DNA from: JAUVXJ01 sp034430275
GTDB taxonomy: Bacteria > Chloroflexota > Anaerolineae > UBA7937 > B3-Chlor
NCBI GenBank assembly: GCA_034430275.1
Contig: DAOUEW010000077.1
Location: 1-27,370 of the forward strand
Reading direction: 5' to 3'
Length of the DNA: 27,370 nt
Made by a program: the position numbers and the translations under genes. This document shows, one piece after another, positions 1-8,713 of the stretch; positions within the stretch are counted from its first letter, which is position 1; every line of letters starts with the position of its first letter. The notes below the pieces were generated by a model, which saw nothing but the letters and a program-made list of their open reading frames with translations, ran no database searches and was not told where the DNA came from.

Positions 1-1
1 C

Positions 2-547
2 GGTATAGGAATACTCAAAGGCATGTCGGTCACCCTCAGACGCTTCGTGGACACCTACGTGGGCGACCTGAGGCACTTCCCGAGGAGATACGCCTCAGGC
101 CAGGTGTACCAACGTATGGGTATCACCCAGCGCGGTGCCTTCACCATCCAGTACCCCGAAGAGCAAGTGCCCATGTTCCCCCGCTACCGTGGCCCCTTGA
201 TGCTCCTCACCGACCCTGAGAAAGGCATCACCAAGTGCATCGCCTGCGGACAGTGTGAGCGGGCCTGTCCCACGGAGAGCATCAAGGTCACCAGAGCGGA
301 AGAGAAGGTCCAGGATCAAAGGGTGCCCGAATCCTACGAGTATGACATGAACACGTGCATGTTCTGCGGTTTCTGCGTGCAGATTTGCCCGACCGGTGCC
401 CTGGCCCACTCTCCCGTGCTGGAGGTGGGTGCCTACGAGAAAGGCGAGGCCCTCATCCTCAACCTGGAGCGAATGCTGGAGCTGGGCCGCGAGTACGCCC
501 CCGACGGGGTCTGGCCCGCCGAGGAGAAGGAGGCAGTGGCGTCATGA
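2..547 (+). CDS. nuoI: NADH-quinone oxidoreductase subunit I (partial at 5' end)
   Basis: Peripheral-arm subunit of respiratory complex I that carries two 4Fe-4S clusters (N6a/N6b) passing electrons toward the quinone site. Counting from the ATG at 23, two ferredoxin motifs are visible: Cys72, 75, 78 and 82, then Cys112, 115, 118 and 122, each ending in CP. The frame stays open to the window edge and the codons before that ATG read GIGILKG. This fits the usual NuoI N-terminus (ILKG followed by VTL), so the true start is probably upstream and the gene is truncated here; an annotator could still choose the ATG at 23. The stop overlaps the nuoJ start by four bases (ATGA), showing translational coupling. 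It opens the visible nuoI-J-K-L-M-N run. Identity is secure; only the start is uncertain. Confidence 0.95.
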   Translation, partial: GIGILKGMSVTLRRFVDTYVGDLRHFPRRYASGQVYQRMGITQRGAFTIQYPEEQVPMFPRYRGPLMLLTDPEKGITKCIACGQCERACPTESIKVTRAEEKVQDQRVPESYEYDMNTCMFCGFCVQICPTGALAHSPVLEVGAYEKGEALILNLERMLELGREYAPDGVWPAEEKEAVAS

Positions 548-1050
548 CCATTATGCAGCTCGTCTTTCTGGTCCTTGCCGTCGCTGCTATAGGCTCCGCC
601 GTCGGAGTGGTGGCGAGCAAGAACATCTTCTACAGCGCACTGTTCCTCATACTCTGTCTATTCATGGTGGCTGGCTTCTACGTCCTCCTGGAGGCCCCCT
701 TCCTGGCGGCCGTCCAGGTGTTGGTCTACGTGGGGGCCATCGCCGTCCTGATCATCTTCTCCCTCATGCTCACCGAGAAGCTGATGAGCAAGGAGGCACG
801 CGCCTGGAACGAGCAGTGGTGGGTGGCCCTTCTGGTGGCCGCTTGCCTGGCGGCGGTCCTGGTCTACGTCGTGGTGACCGCCAACTGGCAGGTCTCGGAT
901 GCGCCAACCATCCCCGATGCCATCGCCGCGCTGGGTAAGACCCTGATGGGCACCTACGTCCTTCCTTTCGAGGTCGCTTCCGTGCTGCTGCTCATGGCCC
1001 TCATCGGGTCCATCGTCATCGCGCGTGAGGAGAAGGAAGAGAAGGAATAA
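544..1050 (+). CDS. nuoJ: NADH-quinone oxidoreductase subunit J
   Basis: Membrane subunit of complex I, 168 residues, lying between the quinone-site module and the antiporter-like pumps. The start is the ATG at 544, inside the ATGA overlap with nuoI; a longer open frame upstream is only the shadow of nuoI. Five hydrophobic segments are visible at about residues 3-22, 27-48, 53-78, 92-115 and 140-162. The third contains the conserved VQVLVYVGAIAVLIIF stretch, the pi-bulge helix of NuoJ/ND6. The C-terminus is a charged lysine- and glutamate-rich tail. nuoK follows after 12 bases, so the two are cotranscribed. Length and helix order match the family. Confidence 0.95.
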   Translation: MTIMQLVFLVLAVAAIGSAVGVVASKNIFYSALFLILCLFMVAGFYVLLEAPFLAAVQVLVYVGAIAVLIIFSLMLTEKLMSKEARAWNEQWWVALLVAACLAAVLVYVVVTANWQVSDAPTIPDAIAALGKTLMGTYVLPFEVASVLLLMALIGSIVIAREEKEEKE

Positions 1051-1062
1051 GGAGCTAGAGCT

Positions 1063-1371
1063 ATGATACCATTGAGCTGGTACCTGATCGTAGCCGCCAT
1101 CCTGTTCTGCATCGGCCTGTACGGAGCCCTGGCCAGGCGAAACGCCATCGCTCTGTTGATGGGTATCGAGCTGATGCTCAATGCCGTCAACATCAACCTC
1201 ATCGCCTTCTGGCGGTACATCACACCCGACATCTTGACCGGCCAGGTGTTTGCGATCTTCGTGATCACCGTCGCCGCCGCGGAGGCGGCCATCGGGCTGG
1301 CCTTGATCATCTCCATCTTCCGCAACCGGCAAACCGTCGTCGTCGAAGACGTGGACATGATGAAGTTCTGA
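1063..1371 (+). CDS. nuoK: NADH-quinone oxidoreductase subunit K
   Basis: Small three-helix complex I subunit (102 residues, normal length) that forms part of the proton path between the quinone cavity and the pumps. The two buried glutamates known to matter in this family are present: Glu36 in MGIELMLNAVN and Glu74 in AAAEAAIGLA. The ATG at 1063 is preceded by AAGGAG at the correct distance. It sits 12 bases after nuoJ and 41 bases before nuoL in the same operon. Nothing unusual apart from a short acidic C-terminal tail (VVEDVDMMKF). Confidence 0.96.
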   Translation: MIPLSWYLIVAAILFCIGLYGALARRNAIALLMGIELMLNAVNINLIAFWRYITPDILTGQVFAIFVITVAAAEAAIGLALIISIFRNRQTVVVEDVDMMKF

Positions 1372-1412
1372 GACATCGCCTGGCACTGAGATAGCTGGAC
1401 AAAGAGGTGACA

Positions 1413-3422
1413 ATGGAAGATCTGGTTAAGATAATACCCCTCATCCCGTTGGTTCCCCTCCTCACCTTCGCGATCATCGCCATCTACGCGAGGCGATACA
1501 ACAAGGTGAGTAGCTATCTGGCGGTGGCCGCCATCTTCATCTCCTGGCTGCTTTCCATGGTCATCGTCTTTAACGCGGTGATGCACATGCCGCATTTCGC
1601 CGAGGAGCCAGCGGTTCACCTGACACTGCTGCGTATTCCTACTGGCGCCACCACGCTGGACATAGGCGTGCAGATCGACCCCCTCACTGTGGCCCTGTTG
1701 TTCATGGTGCCCACCGTCTGTCTGATGATCTTCATCTACTCCATGGGCTACATAGAGGGGGACCCGCGCTACTCGCGCTTCTTCGCCTACATCTGCCTTT
1801 TCGCCACGGGGATGCTGGGCCTGGTGGTGGCTGATAACCTGCTCTTGCTGTTCATCTCGTGGGAGGTGATGGGGCTCTGCTCCTACCTCCTCATCGGCTT
1901 CTGGTACGAGAAGCCGTCCGCCATGTGGGCTGGACTGAAGGCTTTCATCACTACCCGCATCGGCGACGTGCTGCTGATGCTGGGCATGGTGATCCTCTAC
2001 TCACAGACCGGGGCCTTGAGGTTCGAGACCGTGTTCGCCGGCGTCGAGCACCTGGCGGAGACCAACCCCAACCTGATGTACATCACGGCGCTGCTCGTCT
2101 TCGGCGGTGCCGTGGGCAAGTCGGCCCAGTTTCCGCTTCACGTCTGGCTGCCCGACGCTATGGAGGGCCCAACCCCTGTGTCGGCGCTCATCCACGCCGC
2201 CACCATGGTGGCTGCTGGAGTCTTCCTGGTAGCCAGGATGTTGCCCATCTTCTTGGTCCTCTCTGGCATGCCCGCGCTGGCCTGGGTGGCCGCCATTGGC
2301 GCTATCACCGCCTTCTTCGCGTCCACCGTAGCTATCGCCCAGGATGACATCAAGCGAGTGCTGGCCTACTCCACCATCAGCCAGTTGGGCTACATGATCA
2401 TGGCTCTGGGCATCGGGGGCTTCGTGGCCGCGGTGTTCCACTTGATCACCCACGCCTTCTTCAAGGCGCTCTTGTTCCTGGGCTCTGGTTCGGTTATCCA
2501 TGGCGTAGGCACCAACGACATGATGGAGATGGGCGGCCTGCGCAAGAAGATGCCCTACACCTTCTGGACCTTCCTGGTGGGCATGTTGGCCCTGGCTGGC
2601 GTGCCGCCATTGGCCGGATTCTGGAGCAAGGACGAGATTCTGGCCGTCGCCTTCGCACAGAACCCTGTGGTCTGGGTCATGGGTACCTTGGCCGCCTTCA
2701 TCACGGCCTTCTACATGACCCGGCAGGTGTGCCTCACCTTCGCTGGTGAGCCGCGCAACAAGGACATCCACGCTCACGAGAGTCCACCCTTGATGTACGT
2801 GCCGTTGATCGTCCTGGCCGTAGGCGCGGCGTTGCTGGGACTGCTGGGCGTGCCCGCCGAGGTGCCAGTTCTGGGGCCGCTCCTGGGCAACAACCCCTTC
2901 CATCACTTCCTGGCCGAGCAGTTCAGCCAGTGGCACTACGCGCACCTGCCTCACGTGGAGTTCAACGGCTCGGTGATGCTGATCTCCATCGTCATGGCGG
3001 GATTGGGAATCGGTCTGGGGTATCTCCTCTACGGGCGCAAGCCCCTCGGGGAGGGCCAGCGGGACCCCCTGGAGCGCCTGGGTGTCATCTGGACCCTGCT
3101 GAGGAACAAGTACTACATAGATGAGATCTATCGCGCCACCGTCATCCGCGCGGCCATCGGTCTAGCCGACGTGTTCTTCAGATTCGACCAGGGTGTCATC
3201 GACACCATCGTCAATCTGGTCGGCAAGCTCACCGAGCGCTGGTCGTACGTGAGCGGTCTCTTCGACACCTACGTCATCGACGGTATCGTCAACGGCGTGG
3301 GCCGGGTGACCTCAGCCGTGGGCGAGGAGCTCCGCTTCATCCAGACCGGTCGCGTACAGAACTACATGGTCATCGTCGTCATCAGCGTGGTGTTGCTGAT
3401 GGGCGTATTCCTGTACATGTAA
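1413..3422 (+). CDS. nuoL: NADH-quinone oxidoreductase subunit L
   Basis: Distal antiporter-like proton-pumping subunit of complex I, 669 residues. I chose the ATG at 1413 over the in-frame GTG at 1407, because the AGAGG ribosome site at 1403-1407 would overlap the GTG but sits five bases before the ATG. Pump residues are visible: Glu151 in the helix FISWEVMGLCSYLL and Lys236 in GKSAQFPLHVWLPDA, followed by the family signature EGPTPVSALIHAATMVAAG. The C-terminus contains the long amphipathic lateral-helix region and a final membrane helix that anchors it. It is in the normal L-M-N order and 24 bases before nuoM. Identity is certain. Confidence 0.97.
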   Translation: MEDLVKIIPLIPLVPLLTFAIIAIYARRYNKVSSYLAVAAIFISWLLSMVIVFNAVMHMPHFAEEPAVHLTLLRIPTGATTLDIGVQIDPLTVALLFMVPTVCLMIFIYSMGYIEGDPRYSRFFAYICLFATGMLGLVVADNLLLLFISWEVMGLCSYLLIGFWYEKPSAMWAGLKAFITTRIGDVLLMLGMVILYSQTGALRFETVFAGVEHLAETNPNLMYITALLVFGGAVGKSAQFPLHVWLPDAMEGPTPVSALIHAATMVAAGVFLVARMLPIFLVLSGMPALAWVAAIGAITAFFASTVAIAQDDIKRVLAYSTISQLGYMIMALGIGGFVAAVFHLITHAFFKALLFLGSGSVIHGVGTNDMMEMGGLRKKMPYTFWTFLVGMLALAGVPPLAGFWSKDEILAVAFAQNPVVWVMGTLAAFITAFYMTRQVCLTFAGEPRNKDIHAHESPPLMYVPLIVLAVGAALLGLLGVPAEVPVLGPLLGNNPFHHFLAEQFSQWHYAHLPHVEFNGSVMLISIVMAGLGIGLGYLLYGRKPLGEGQRDPLERLGVIWTLLRNKYYIDEIYRATVIRAAIGLADVFFRFDQGVIDTIVNLVGKLTERWSYVSGLFDTYVIDGIVNGVGRVTSAVGEELRFIQTGRVQNYMVIVVISVVLLMGVFLYM

Positions 3423-3446
3423 GAGACTTCGAGGAGGATGCTTAAT

Positions 3447-4982
3447 ATGGAAGGCTTCCCGATTCTGACCGTGATCACCCTCACCCCACTGCTGGGGGCG
3501 TTGGTGATTCTGGCTATCCCCCGGGACAAGGAGAGGGCCATCAAGCTGTTCGCCATTCTGCTCAGCCTGATCCCTCTCGTCCTCTCCATCGTGGTCTGGT
3601 TCGGCTACGACTTCCAGGCCGCGACGCTCCAGTTCACGGAAGAGTATCAGTGGATACCGACCCTGAACATCAAGTATCGCCTGGGTGTGGACGGCATCAG
3701 CGTGCCCATGGTCTTCTTGACCGCGCTGTTGACCGTGATCTCGCTCTACTACTCTTCCCACGTGATCAAGGTGCGGGTCAAGGAGTACTTCTTCTTCTTC
3801 CTCCTTCTGGAGATGGGCATGATGGGGGTCTTCACCTCCCTGGACTTCTTCCTGTTCTACGTCTTCTGGGAGATCGGGCTGGTGCCCATGTACTTCCTGA
3901 TCGGCGTCTGGGGAGGCGAGCGTCGCGAATATGCCGCCATCAAGTTCTTCCTCTACACCCTGTCCGGTAGCGTGCTCATGTTGCTGGCGATCCTGGCCAT
4001 GTACTTCGCCGAGCGGACCTTCGACATCATGGAACTGGCGGCTCGCCAACCCTTCTCTGACAACACTCTCTTGCAGGGTCTGGCCTTCTGGGGCATCTTC
4101 GCCGCCTTCGCCATCAAGGTACCCCTCTTCCCGTTCCACACCTGGTTGCCCGACGCCCACGTCGAGGCCCCTACGGCGGGTAGCGTGATCCTTGCCGGCG
4201 TGCTGTTGAAGCTGGGCTGCTATGGTTTCCTGCGCATCCTCCTCCCCATCTTCCCGGCGGCCTTCCAGACCTACGCGCCCATCGTGGGAGTGCTGGCCCT
4301 GATCAGCATCGTCTATGGTGCCCTGGTGTCCATGGCCCAGTGGGACCTGAAGAAACTCATCGCCTACTCTTCGGTCAACCACATGGGATACGTGATGCTG
4401 GGCGTCTCTGCCGCCGCCTACGCGGGGGTGAACATGGCTGGCAACCCCGCCCTGCTGGACAGCGCGACCATCGCCGTCAACGGCGCCATCATGCAGATGT
4501 TCAACCACGGCATCATCACAGGAGGCCTGTTCCTGCTAGTGGGTATGATCTACGAGCGAGCACATACCAGGGACCTGAAAGCCTTCGGCGGTCTGGCTAA
4601 CAGAGTGCCCCGCTACTACGCCATCATGATCACTACGTGTCTGGCCTCGCTGGGCTTGCCTGGTCTGGCTGGCTTCGTGGCCGAGTTCATGGTCTTCCGG
4701 GGCGCAGTGGCTATCGTACCCTTGCTCGCCGCCTTGGGAGTCCTCGGCGTAGTAGTCACCGCCGCCTTCTTCCTGTGGAAGGTGATCCAGGGCATGTTCC
4801 TGGGCCCGGAGAACGAGAAGTGGGCTGGTCTGGCCGACATGGAACGGTACGAGGTGCTGTGTATGGTACCCCTGATCTTCTTCATGGCTCTCTTTGGTCT
4901 GTACCCGGTCCCCATCATCAACATCATGAACAATACCGTCTACAACATGCTGCACACCCTGTCACTTATGATCGGCGGGTAG
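3447..4982 (+). CDS. nuoM: NADH-quinone oxidoreductase subunit M
   Basis: Middle antiporter-like proton pump of complex I, 511 residues with about 14 membrane helices. Two in-frame ATGs compete. The one at 3438 directly abuts the strong GAGGAGG at 3431-3437, while the one at 3447 is nine bases from it, so 3447 is preferred. The pump glutamate (Glu142 in FWEIGLVPMYFLIG) and lysine (Lys224 in FAIKVPLFPFHTWLPDA) are present, as is HVEAPTAGSVILAG. A lysine on a broken helix lies in the conserved DLKKLIAYSSVNHMG segment. It is between nuoL and nuoN in a single operon. Confidence 0.97.
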   Translation: MEGFPILTVITLTPLLGALVILAIPRDKERAIKLFAILLSLIPLVLSIVVWFGYDFQAATLQFTEEYQWIPTLNIKYRLGVDGISVPMVFLTALLTVISLYYSSHVIKVRVKEYFFFFLLLEMGMMGVFTSLDFFLFYVFWEIGLVPMYFLIGVWGGERREYAAIKFFLYTLSGSVLMLLAILAMYFAERTFDIMELAARQPFSDNTLLQGLAFWGIFAAFAIKVPLFPFHTWLPDAHVEAPTAGSVILAGVLLKLGCYGFLRILLPIFPAAFQTYAPIVGVLALISIVYGALVSMAQWDLKKLIAYSSVNHMGYVMLGVSAAAYAGVNMAGNPALLDSATIAVNGAIMQMFNHGIITGGLFLLVGMIYERAHTRDLKAFGGLANRVPRYYAIMITTCLASLGLPGLAGFVAEFMVFRGAVAIVPLLAALGVLGVVVTAAFFLWKVIQGMFLGPENEKWAGLADMERYEVLCMVPLIFFMALFGLYPVPIINIMNNTVYNMLHTLSLMIGG

Positions 4983-5019
4983 TCCGGCGGGAGTTGGTTC
5001 GACGAATGGAGGTTCCAAA

Positions 5020-6495
5020 TTGGACTGGGCTGAAAGCTTGATCTTGCTCTCACCGCAGTTGCTCCTCCTCGTCTGGGCCTTGCTGGTGCTGGGCCTGGAC
5101 CTGGTGGTCAAGAAGGCCAAGGATGGCCTGGCCTACCTCGCCCTGGTGGGTTTCGCCCCGCCTCTGGTGGCCGCCATCTACCTGCTGTCACGGGGCGCCG
5201 ACGCTTCGCTGCTCTCTGGCATGGTCCGGGTGGATGCCTTCTCGCTCTACTTCACCGTCATCGCCTCGCTGGCCGCGGGATTGGTGATCCTGGCTTCTCT
5301 GGAGTACATGAAGGCTCGCACCCACTATCGAGGCGAGTTCTACGGGCTGCTCCTGTTGGCGGCGCTAGCTATGACCCTGATGGCCTGCTCCACCAACCTG
5401 ATCATGATCTACCTCTCCATCGAGTTCATGAGCCTGACCTCTTACTTGCTGGTGGGCTTCTTCCGCGACGACCCCAAGTCCAGCGAGGGTGGGTTGAAGT
5501 ACTTCCTGTTCGGCGCCATCACCTCCGCTCTGATGCTATATGGCATGTCGCTGATGTACGGAGCTACGGGCACCACAGACCTGAGGGAGATCTCCTCCGT
5601 CTTGGTGGCCACACGGGCCAACGTGCCGCCCACCCGCTTTCTGATCCTGCCCGCGATCCTGCTCATGCTGGCCGGGTTCTCGTTCAAGATGGCGCTGGTG
5701 CCTTTCCACCAGTGGTCGCCCGACGCCTACGAGGGCGCGCCCACTCCGGTAGCCACCTTCCTCTCCGTAGGTCCCAAGGCCATGGGCTTCTCCATTCTGC
5801 TCAGGGTGCTGCTCACCGCCCTGCCTCTGTTCCACCTCGATTGGGTGGCCATCCTCATGGGCATCTCCCTGGTGACCATGACCCTGGGCAATCTGACCGC
5901 GATGAGGCAGACCAATATCAAGCGTATGTTGGCCTACTCCAGCATCGCTCAGGCAGGCTACATTCTGGTGGGCATCGTGAGCATCGGCCCGTACATCATC
6001 ATTGGCGGGATCCACGGTGTCCTGCTTTATCTGATGGCCTACCTCTTCACCAATGCGGGGGCCTTCATCGCCGTCATCGCCTTCTCCCACGTGACCAATT
6101 CCGACGAGATAGACGATTACAGGGGCCTGGTGAGACGAGCTCCCGTCCTGGCCGCAGTCATGGTCATCTTCTTCATGTCTTTGGCGGGACTGCCGCCGAC
6201 GGCGGGTTTTGTGGGCAAGCTGTTCGTATTCGGGTCAGCGGTGGATGCGGGATACTACTACCTGGCCATCGTCGGGGTGCTGAACAGCGTCATCTCCGTG
6301 GTCTACTACTTCAACATCGTGCGGCAGATGTTTTTCCTCCCGCCCGCCGTCGAGGACCGGCTCACCCTGCCGCGCTTCCCCATGGTTGCGGTGATTGTCT
6401 CCGTGGTGCTGGTTCTGCTCATTGGCCTCTACCCGCAGCCGCTCATCGACCTAGTCAACCAGTCGGTGACGACCATACTAGCCATGGCGCCATAG
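5020..6495 (+). CDS. nuoN: NADH-quinone oxidoreductase subunit N
   Basis: Proximal antiporter-like pump of complex I, 491 residues. The start is a TTG at 5020 with GGAGG at 5008-5012, seven bases upstream; no in-frame ATG fits. Glu135 in YLSIEFMSLTSYLLVGFF and Lys223 in FSFKMALVPFHQWSPDAYEG are the conserved pump residues. NIKRMLAYSSIAQAGYILVG is the broken-helix segment shared with NuoL and NuoM. It is the last gene of the operon; the hairpin at 6526-6550 follows its stop by about 30 bases. Rare TTG initiation may slightly lower its translation relative to the upstream genes, which is inference. Confidence 0.96.
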   Translation: MDWAESLILLSPQLLLLVWALLVLGLDLVVKKAKDGLAYLALVGFAPPLVAAIYLLSRGADASLLSGMVRVDAFSLYFTVIASLAAGLVILASLEYMKARTHYRGEFYGLLLLAALAMTLMACSTNLIMIYLSIEFMSLTSYLLVGFFRDDPKSSEGGLKYFLFGAITSALMLYGMSLMYGATGTTDLREISSVLVATRANVPPTRFLILPAILLMLAGFSFKMALVPFHQWSPDAYEGAPTPVATFLSVGPKAMGFSILLRVLLTALPLFHLDWVAILMGISLVTMTLGNLTAMRQTNIKRMLAYSSIAQAGYILVGIVSIGPYIIIGGIHGVLLYLMAYLFTNAGAFIAVIAFSHVTNSDEIDDYRGLVRRAPVLAAVMVIFFMSLAGLPPTAGFVGKLFVFGSAVDAGYYYLAIVGVLNSVISVVYYFNIVRQMFFLPPAVEDRLTLPRFPMVAVIVSVVLVLLIGLYPQPLIDLVNQSVTTILAMAP

Positions 6496-6525
6496 TAGGC
6501 GTCGGTCCTCACAGCTAGCCAAACG

Positions 6526-6550
6526 AATGCCACCCCGATGGGGTGGCATT
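6526..6550 (+). terminator. Hairpin terminator of the nuo operon
   Basis: Perfect 11-bp inverted repeat (AATGCCACCCC and its complement) with a GAT loop, 30 bases after the nuoN stop. Only a weak T-rich stretch follows, so termination may be leaky or assisted. Confidence 0.75.
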
Positions 6551-6612
6551 TGCGCTTCTGGTGTCGCCGCTTGGTCCTCTCGTCCATCCTCCCACCGCGG
6601 GCATCCGTTCAC

Positions 6613-6631
6613 AAGCGGCCACTTGCCGCTT
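6613..6631. repeat. Hairpin in convergent gap
   Basis: Perfect 7-bp stem AAGCGGC/GCCGCTT with a CACTT loop. It may back up nuo termination or be part of a palindromic intergenic element. Confidence 0.5.
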
Positions 6632-6641
6632 CCACAACGTA

Positions 6642-6662
6642 GGGCAAGCCTTCCGCTTGCCC
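6642..6662. repeat. Hairpin in convergent gap
   Basis: Perfect 8-bp stem GGGCAAGC/GCTTGCCC with a five-base loop, preceded by GTA. It resembles, but does not match, the 28-bp palindromes found elsewhere in the window. Confidence 0.5.
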
Positions 6663-7249
6663 AGCCACAGCACGTCACTGTCAGACCCAGCCTGACTCGG
6701 CATCCACTCCCAGCATCACCGTTCACCGTTGCGCACTTTTCCGCACAGACTTCCGCCATCCAGCCCTCTGACTGAGTCATAATCCACATCCCTGAAGCTC
6801 GATCCAGCGCGTGCCAGACACTAGATATGGCCGAAACCGCCTCCGAGGCCCCCTATCTCGCATCCATCGCGGTTGGCTCCGGGTCTCTCCCTCCCATAGC
6901 GGCCTGGACCAACAGCCCCTCTTGACCCCTCGGCCCCTCCATTCGCCTTTAATACCATTTTAAGACCGCCTTTATGGCCGTTTAATGTGGACACAATATG
7001 ATATGTGTGCGAGAGGGCGAGGCAAGGCCATTGATTGGCGCTTCGGCAGATTGGGCACATACTTGGGGGACGTGCACGGTCGCGGTGAGTTCCGGCGCTA
7101 TCGCGAACGAGAAGATCGCCGTCGACGCCTCGTGGGACAGACCCTCGCCCTTCTCACTCTCTTCTAGAGTATCCCGTACCGCGCCTGGCCCACCGTGACC
7201 GTCGCCACCGAGACCCCATCGCAGGCAGAAACAGGTCAATAGCCAGGGC

Positions 7250-7708
7250 CTAATACCCCGACTGCTTCCCCGTCAGACTCTCTACCTCGACCTCGATCAC
7301 AGCGACCTTGTCCAACGCCCCTTCGGCATACTCGAACGGTCCACGCGCGTAGTGTCCAAGGATCACATCCAGCGCCTTCCTCTTCTCCTCTGCGTCCTCC
7401 AGCAGGCACGCCTTGCCGAAGCCGATCACGCTGCGGTACCTCACCGTCCAGTCGCAGGGCACGTCCGCCGGGACGTATTCCTCGTCGACGTCCACCTCGA
7501 AGCAGACGTTTGGGTTCTCCTCGATGATCTCGATCTTCCTGCCCTCGGGGGCAGAGTGGAAGTAGAGGCGATGGTCCTCGTAGCCGAAGCTCAAGGGAAC
7601 GACGTAAGGGAGGCCATTGGAGCATAGCCCCAGCCTGCATACCTTGGCCCTCTCCAATATCGACTCTATGGTCTGTCTGTCCTTGATCTCTTTCTCCGTT
7701 CTTCTCAT
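7250..7708 (-). CDS. Pyridoxamine 5'-phosphate oxidase-like (NimA-type) flavoprotein
   Basis: A 152-residue protein of the split-barrel FMN-binding superfamily, closest in pattern to the NimA/5-nitroimidazole reductase-like group. It opens with a helix containing ERAKVCRLGLCSNGLPYVVPLSF, the typical first strands. This is followed by YEDHRLYFHSAPEGRKIEIIEENPNVCFEVD and then the RYRSVIGFGKACLLEDAEEKRKALDVIL segment that recurs in the group. Members bind FMN or a related cofactor and often reduce small substrates; the real substrate is unknown. Its ATG overlaps the stop of the upstream methyltransferase gene by four bases (ATGA), so the two are translated together. Family assignment is firm, function is not. 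Confidence 0.85.
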   Translation of the reverse strand: MRRTEKEIKDRQTIESILERAKVCRLGLCSNGLPYVVPLSFGYEDHRLYFHSAPEGRKIEIIEENPNVCFEVDVDEEYVPADVPCDWTVRYRSVIGFGKACLLEDAEEKRKALDVILGHYARGPFEYAEGALDKVAVIEVEVESLTGKQSGY

Positions 7709-8466
7709 CCAGCCTCACCCTTGTGCGCCACGGCGATCAGCCTGCTCGCCGCCATGTCGTAGGGCGCGCCACTCAGGTCTCCATAGACGTCCACCCGGTC
7801 GAAACCGGCGTCCCTCAGCAGCTTGCTCAGCTCACCGGCGGAGTACTGCCTGGTGGTCACCGTAACCTCTCTCTGCTCCCCGTCCTTGAGAATGATCCAC
7901 CGGTTGCCCAGAGAACTCCAATCGGGGGCGAGCGTCCTCTCCTCCAGGATCAGCATCCCCTCTTCCTCGCGCCAGTCGCGCTCCCGGAATACGCGAGCCA
8001 GAATCTCCTTGCCCATCATGTCCAACAGCAACGCACCACCTGGTCTCAGCGACACATGAGCGTTCTCTAGGACCTGTCGTTCCTCACCCTCGCTGGCGAA
8101 ATAGCCGAAGGAGGTGAAGTAGTTGACGACAGCCTCGAAGGCCTCTGGCCGGCAAAAGGACCTCATGTCGTCCTGCACGAACTCTATCTCCAGCCCGTCC
8201 TGCGTGGCGCGTCTCCGCGCCTCCTCCAGATAGGTTTCCGTCCTGTCCACGCCGGTGACCTGGAATCCGCGCCGTGCGAGCTCCAAGGAGTGCCTGCCCA
8301 CGCCGCAGCAGAGATCGAGCACAGCAGCCCCTGGGGTGAGTCCCAGCAGGGACACCATCGCCTCCACCTCCCGCGGGGCGCACTCCCACCGTCGCTCCGT
8401 GAAGAGCAAGGGACCCGCCGTCTCCCAGAAGGAATCCTGTTCGTGCCACACGCGACCCTCACCCAA
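7705..8466 (-). CDS. Class I SAM-dependent methyltransferase
   Basis: A 253-residue methyltransferase. Motif I is VLDLCCGVGRHSLELA (about residues 49-64), the acidic residue that binds the SAM ribose is Asp74 in VTGVDRTETYL, and the adenine-contact motif is FVQDDMRSF (about 97-104). VNYFTSFGYF and LRPGGALLLDMMG follow, as in small-molecule methyltransferases of the Methyltransf_25 type. The start is a TTG at 8466 with AGAGGGG about six bases upstream; an in-frame GTG lies a few codons later. It is coupled to the NimA-like gene. The substrate cannot be told from sequence. Confidence 0.85.
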   Translation of the reverse strand: MGEGRVWHEQDSFWETAGPLLFTERRWECAPREVEAMVSLLGLTPGAAVLDLCCGVGRHSLELARRGFQVTGVDRTETYLEEARRRATQDGLEIEFVQDDMRSFCRPEAFEAVVNYFTSFGYFASEGEERQVLENAHVSLRPGGALLLDMMGKEILARVFRERDWREEEGMLILEERTLAPDWSSLGNRWIILKDGEQREVTVTTRQYSAGELSKLLRDAGFDRVDVYGDLSGAPYDMAASRLIAVAHKGEAG

Positions 8467-8508
8467 GCCTCACCCCTCTTGCACAGCCTTACCGTCCTCA
8501 GGTAGATG

Positions 8509-8540
8509 GCGGGCGAGCCCAACGGTGGTTGCTCGCCCGC
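8509..8540. terminator. Intergenic hairpin between two minus-strand transcription units
   Basis: Perfect 10-bp stem GCGGGCGAGC/GCTCGCCCGC with a 12-base loop, between the cytochrome c gene end (8714) and the methyltransferase start (8466). There is no T-run, so a terminator role is likely but unproven. The rest of 8467-8713 shows no gene. Confidence 0.45.
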
Positions 8541-8713
8541 TCCCACATCCGAATCCGTGATCCAGGCCAGAGCACAGCCCCCCGCACGAGGCTGATTCCA
8601 CGGCACTGCTCAATACTGCTGCACCGACGGACCCCGTGCGATTCACTGTGCCACGTTTCTGTGGGACACGGACGCCCCGCATCCCTCATCCACCGACCGA
8701 AGTTGCCGTCGTC

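Larger units (their letters stand above)
6496..7249. other. Gene-poor convergent intergenic region
   Basis: About 750 bases between the convergent ends of nuoN and the flavoprotein gene. The short open frames here (at most about 85 codons) have no recognisable family, no good ribosome site and no coherent protein character. Visible content: the terminator at 6526-6550, two more hairpins (6613-6631 and 6642-6662) and an AT-rich patch at about 6944-7005. That patch has CGCCTTTA repeated at 6944 and 6967 and promoter-like hexamers on both strands. I see no tRNA. Confidence 0.6.

Noticed and set aside
3312..4508. 398-codon minus-strand open frame
   Set aside because: It is antisense to nuoM, rich in His/Asp/Gln/Gly in the manner of a GC-rich shadow frame, and has no family pattern.
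6526..6662. Three hairpins considered as a CRISPR array
   Set aside because: The stems differ from one another and there is no repeat-spacer periodicity.
6527..6775. 82-codon frame in the gap after nuoN
   Set aside because: It begins inside the terminator hairpin and has shadow-like Ser/Pro/Arg composition.
6985..7239. Overlapping small frames of 60-85 codons on both strands
   Set aside because: No ribosome site, no recognisable motif and several frames compete; not enough to call a gene.
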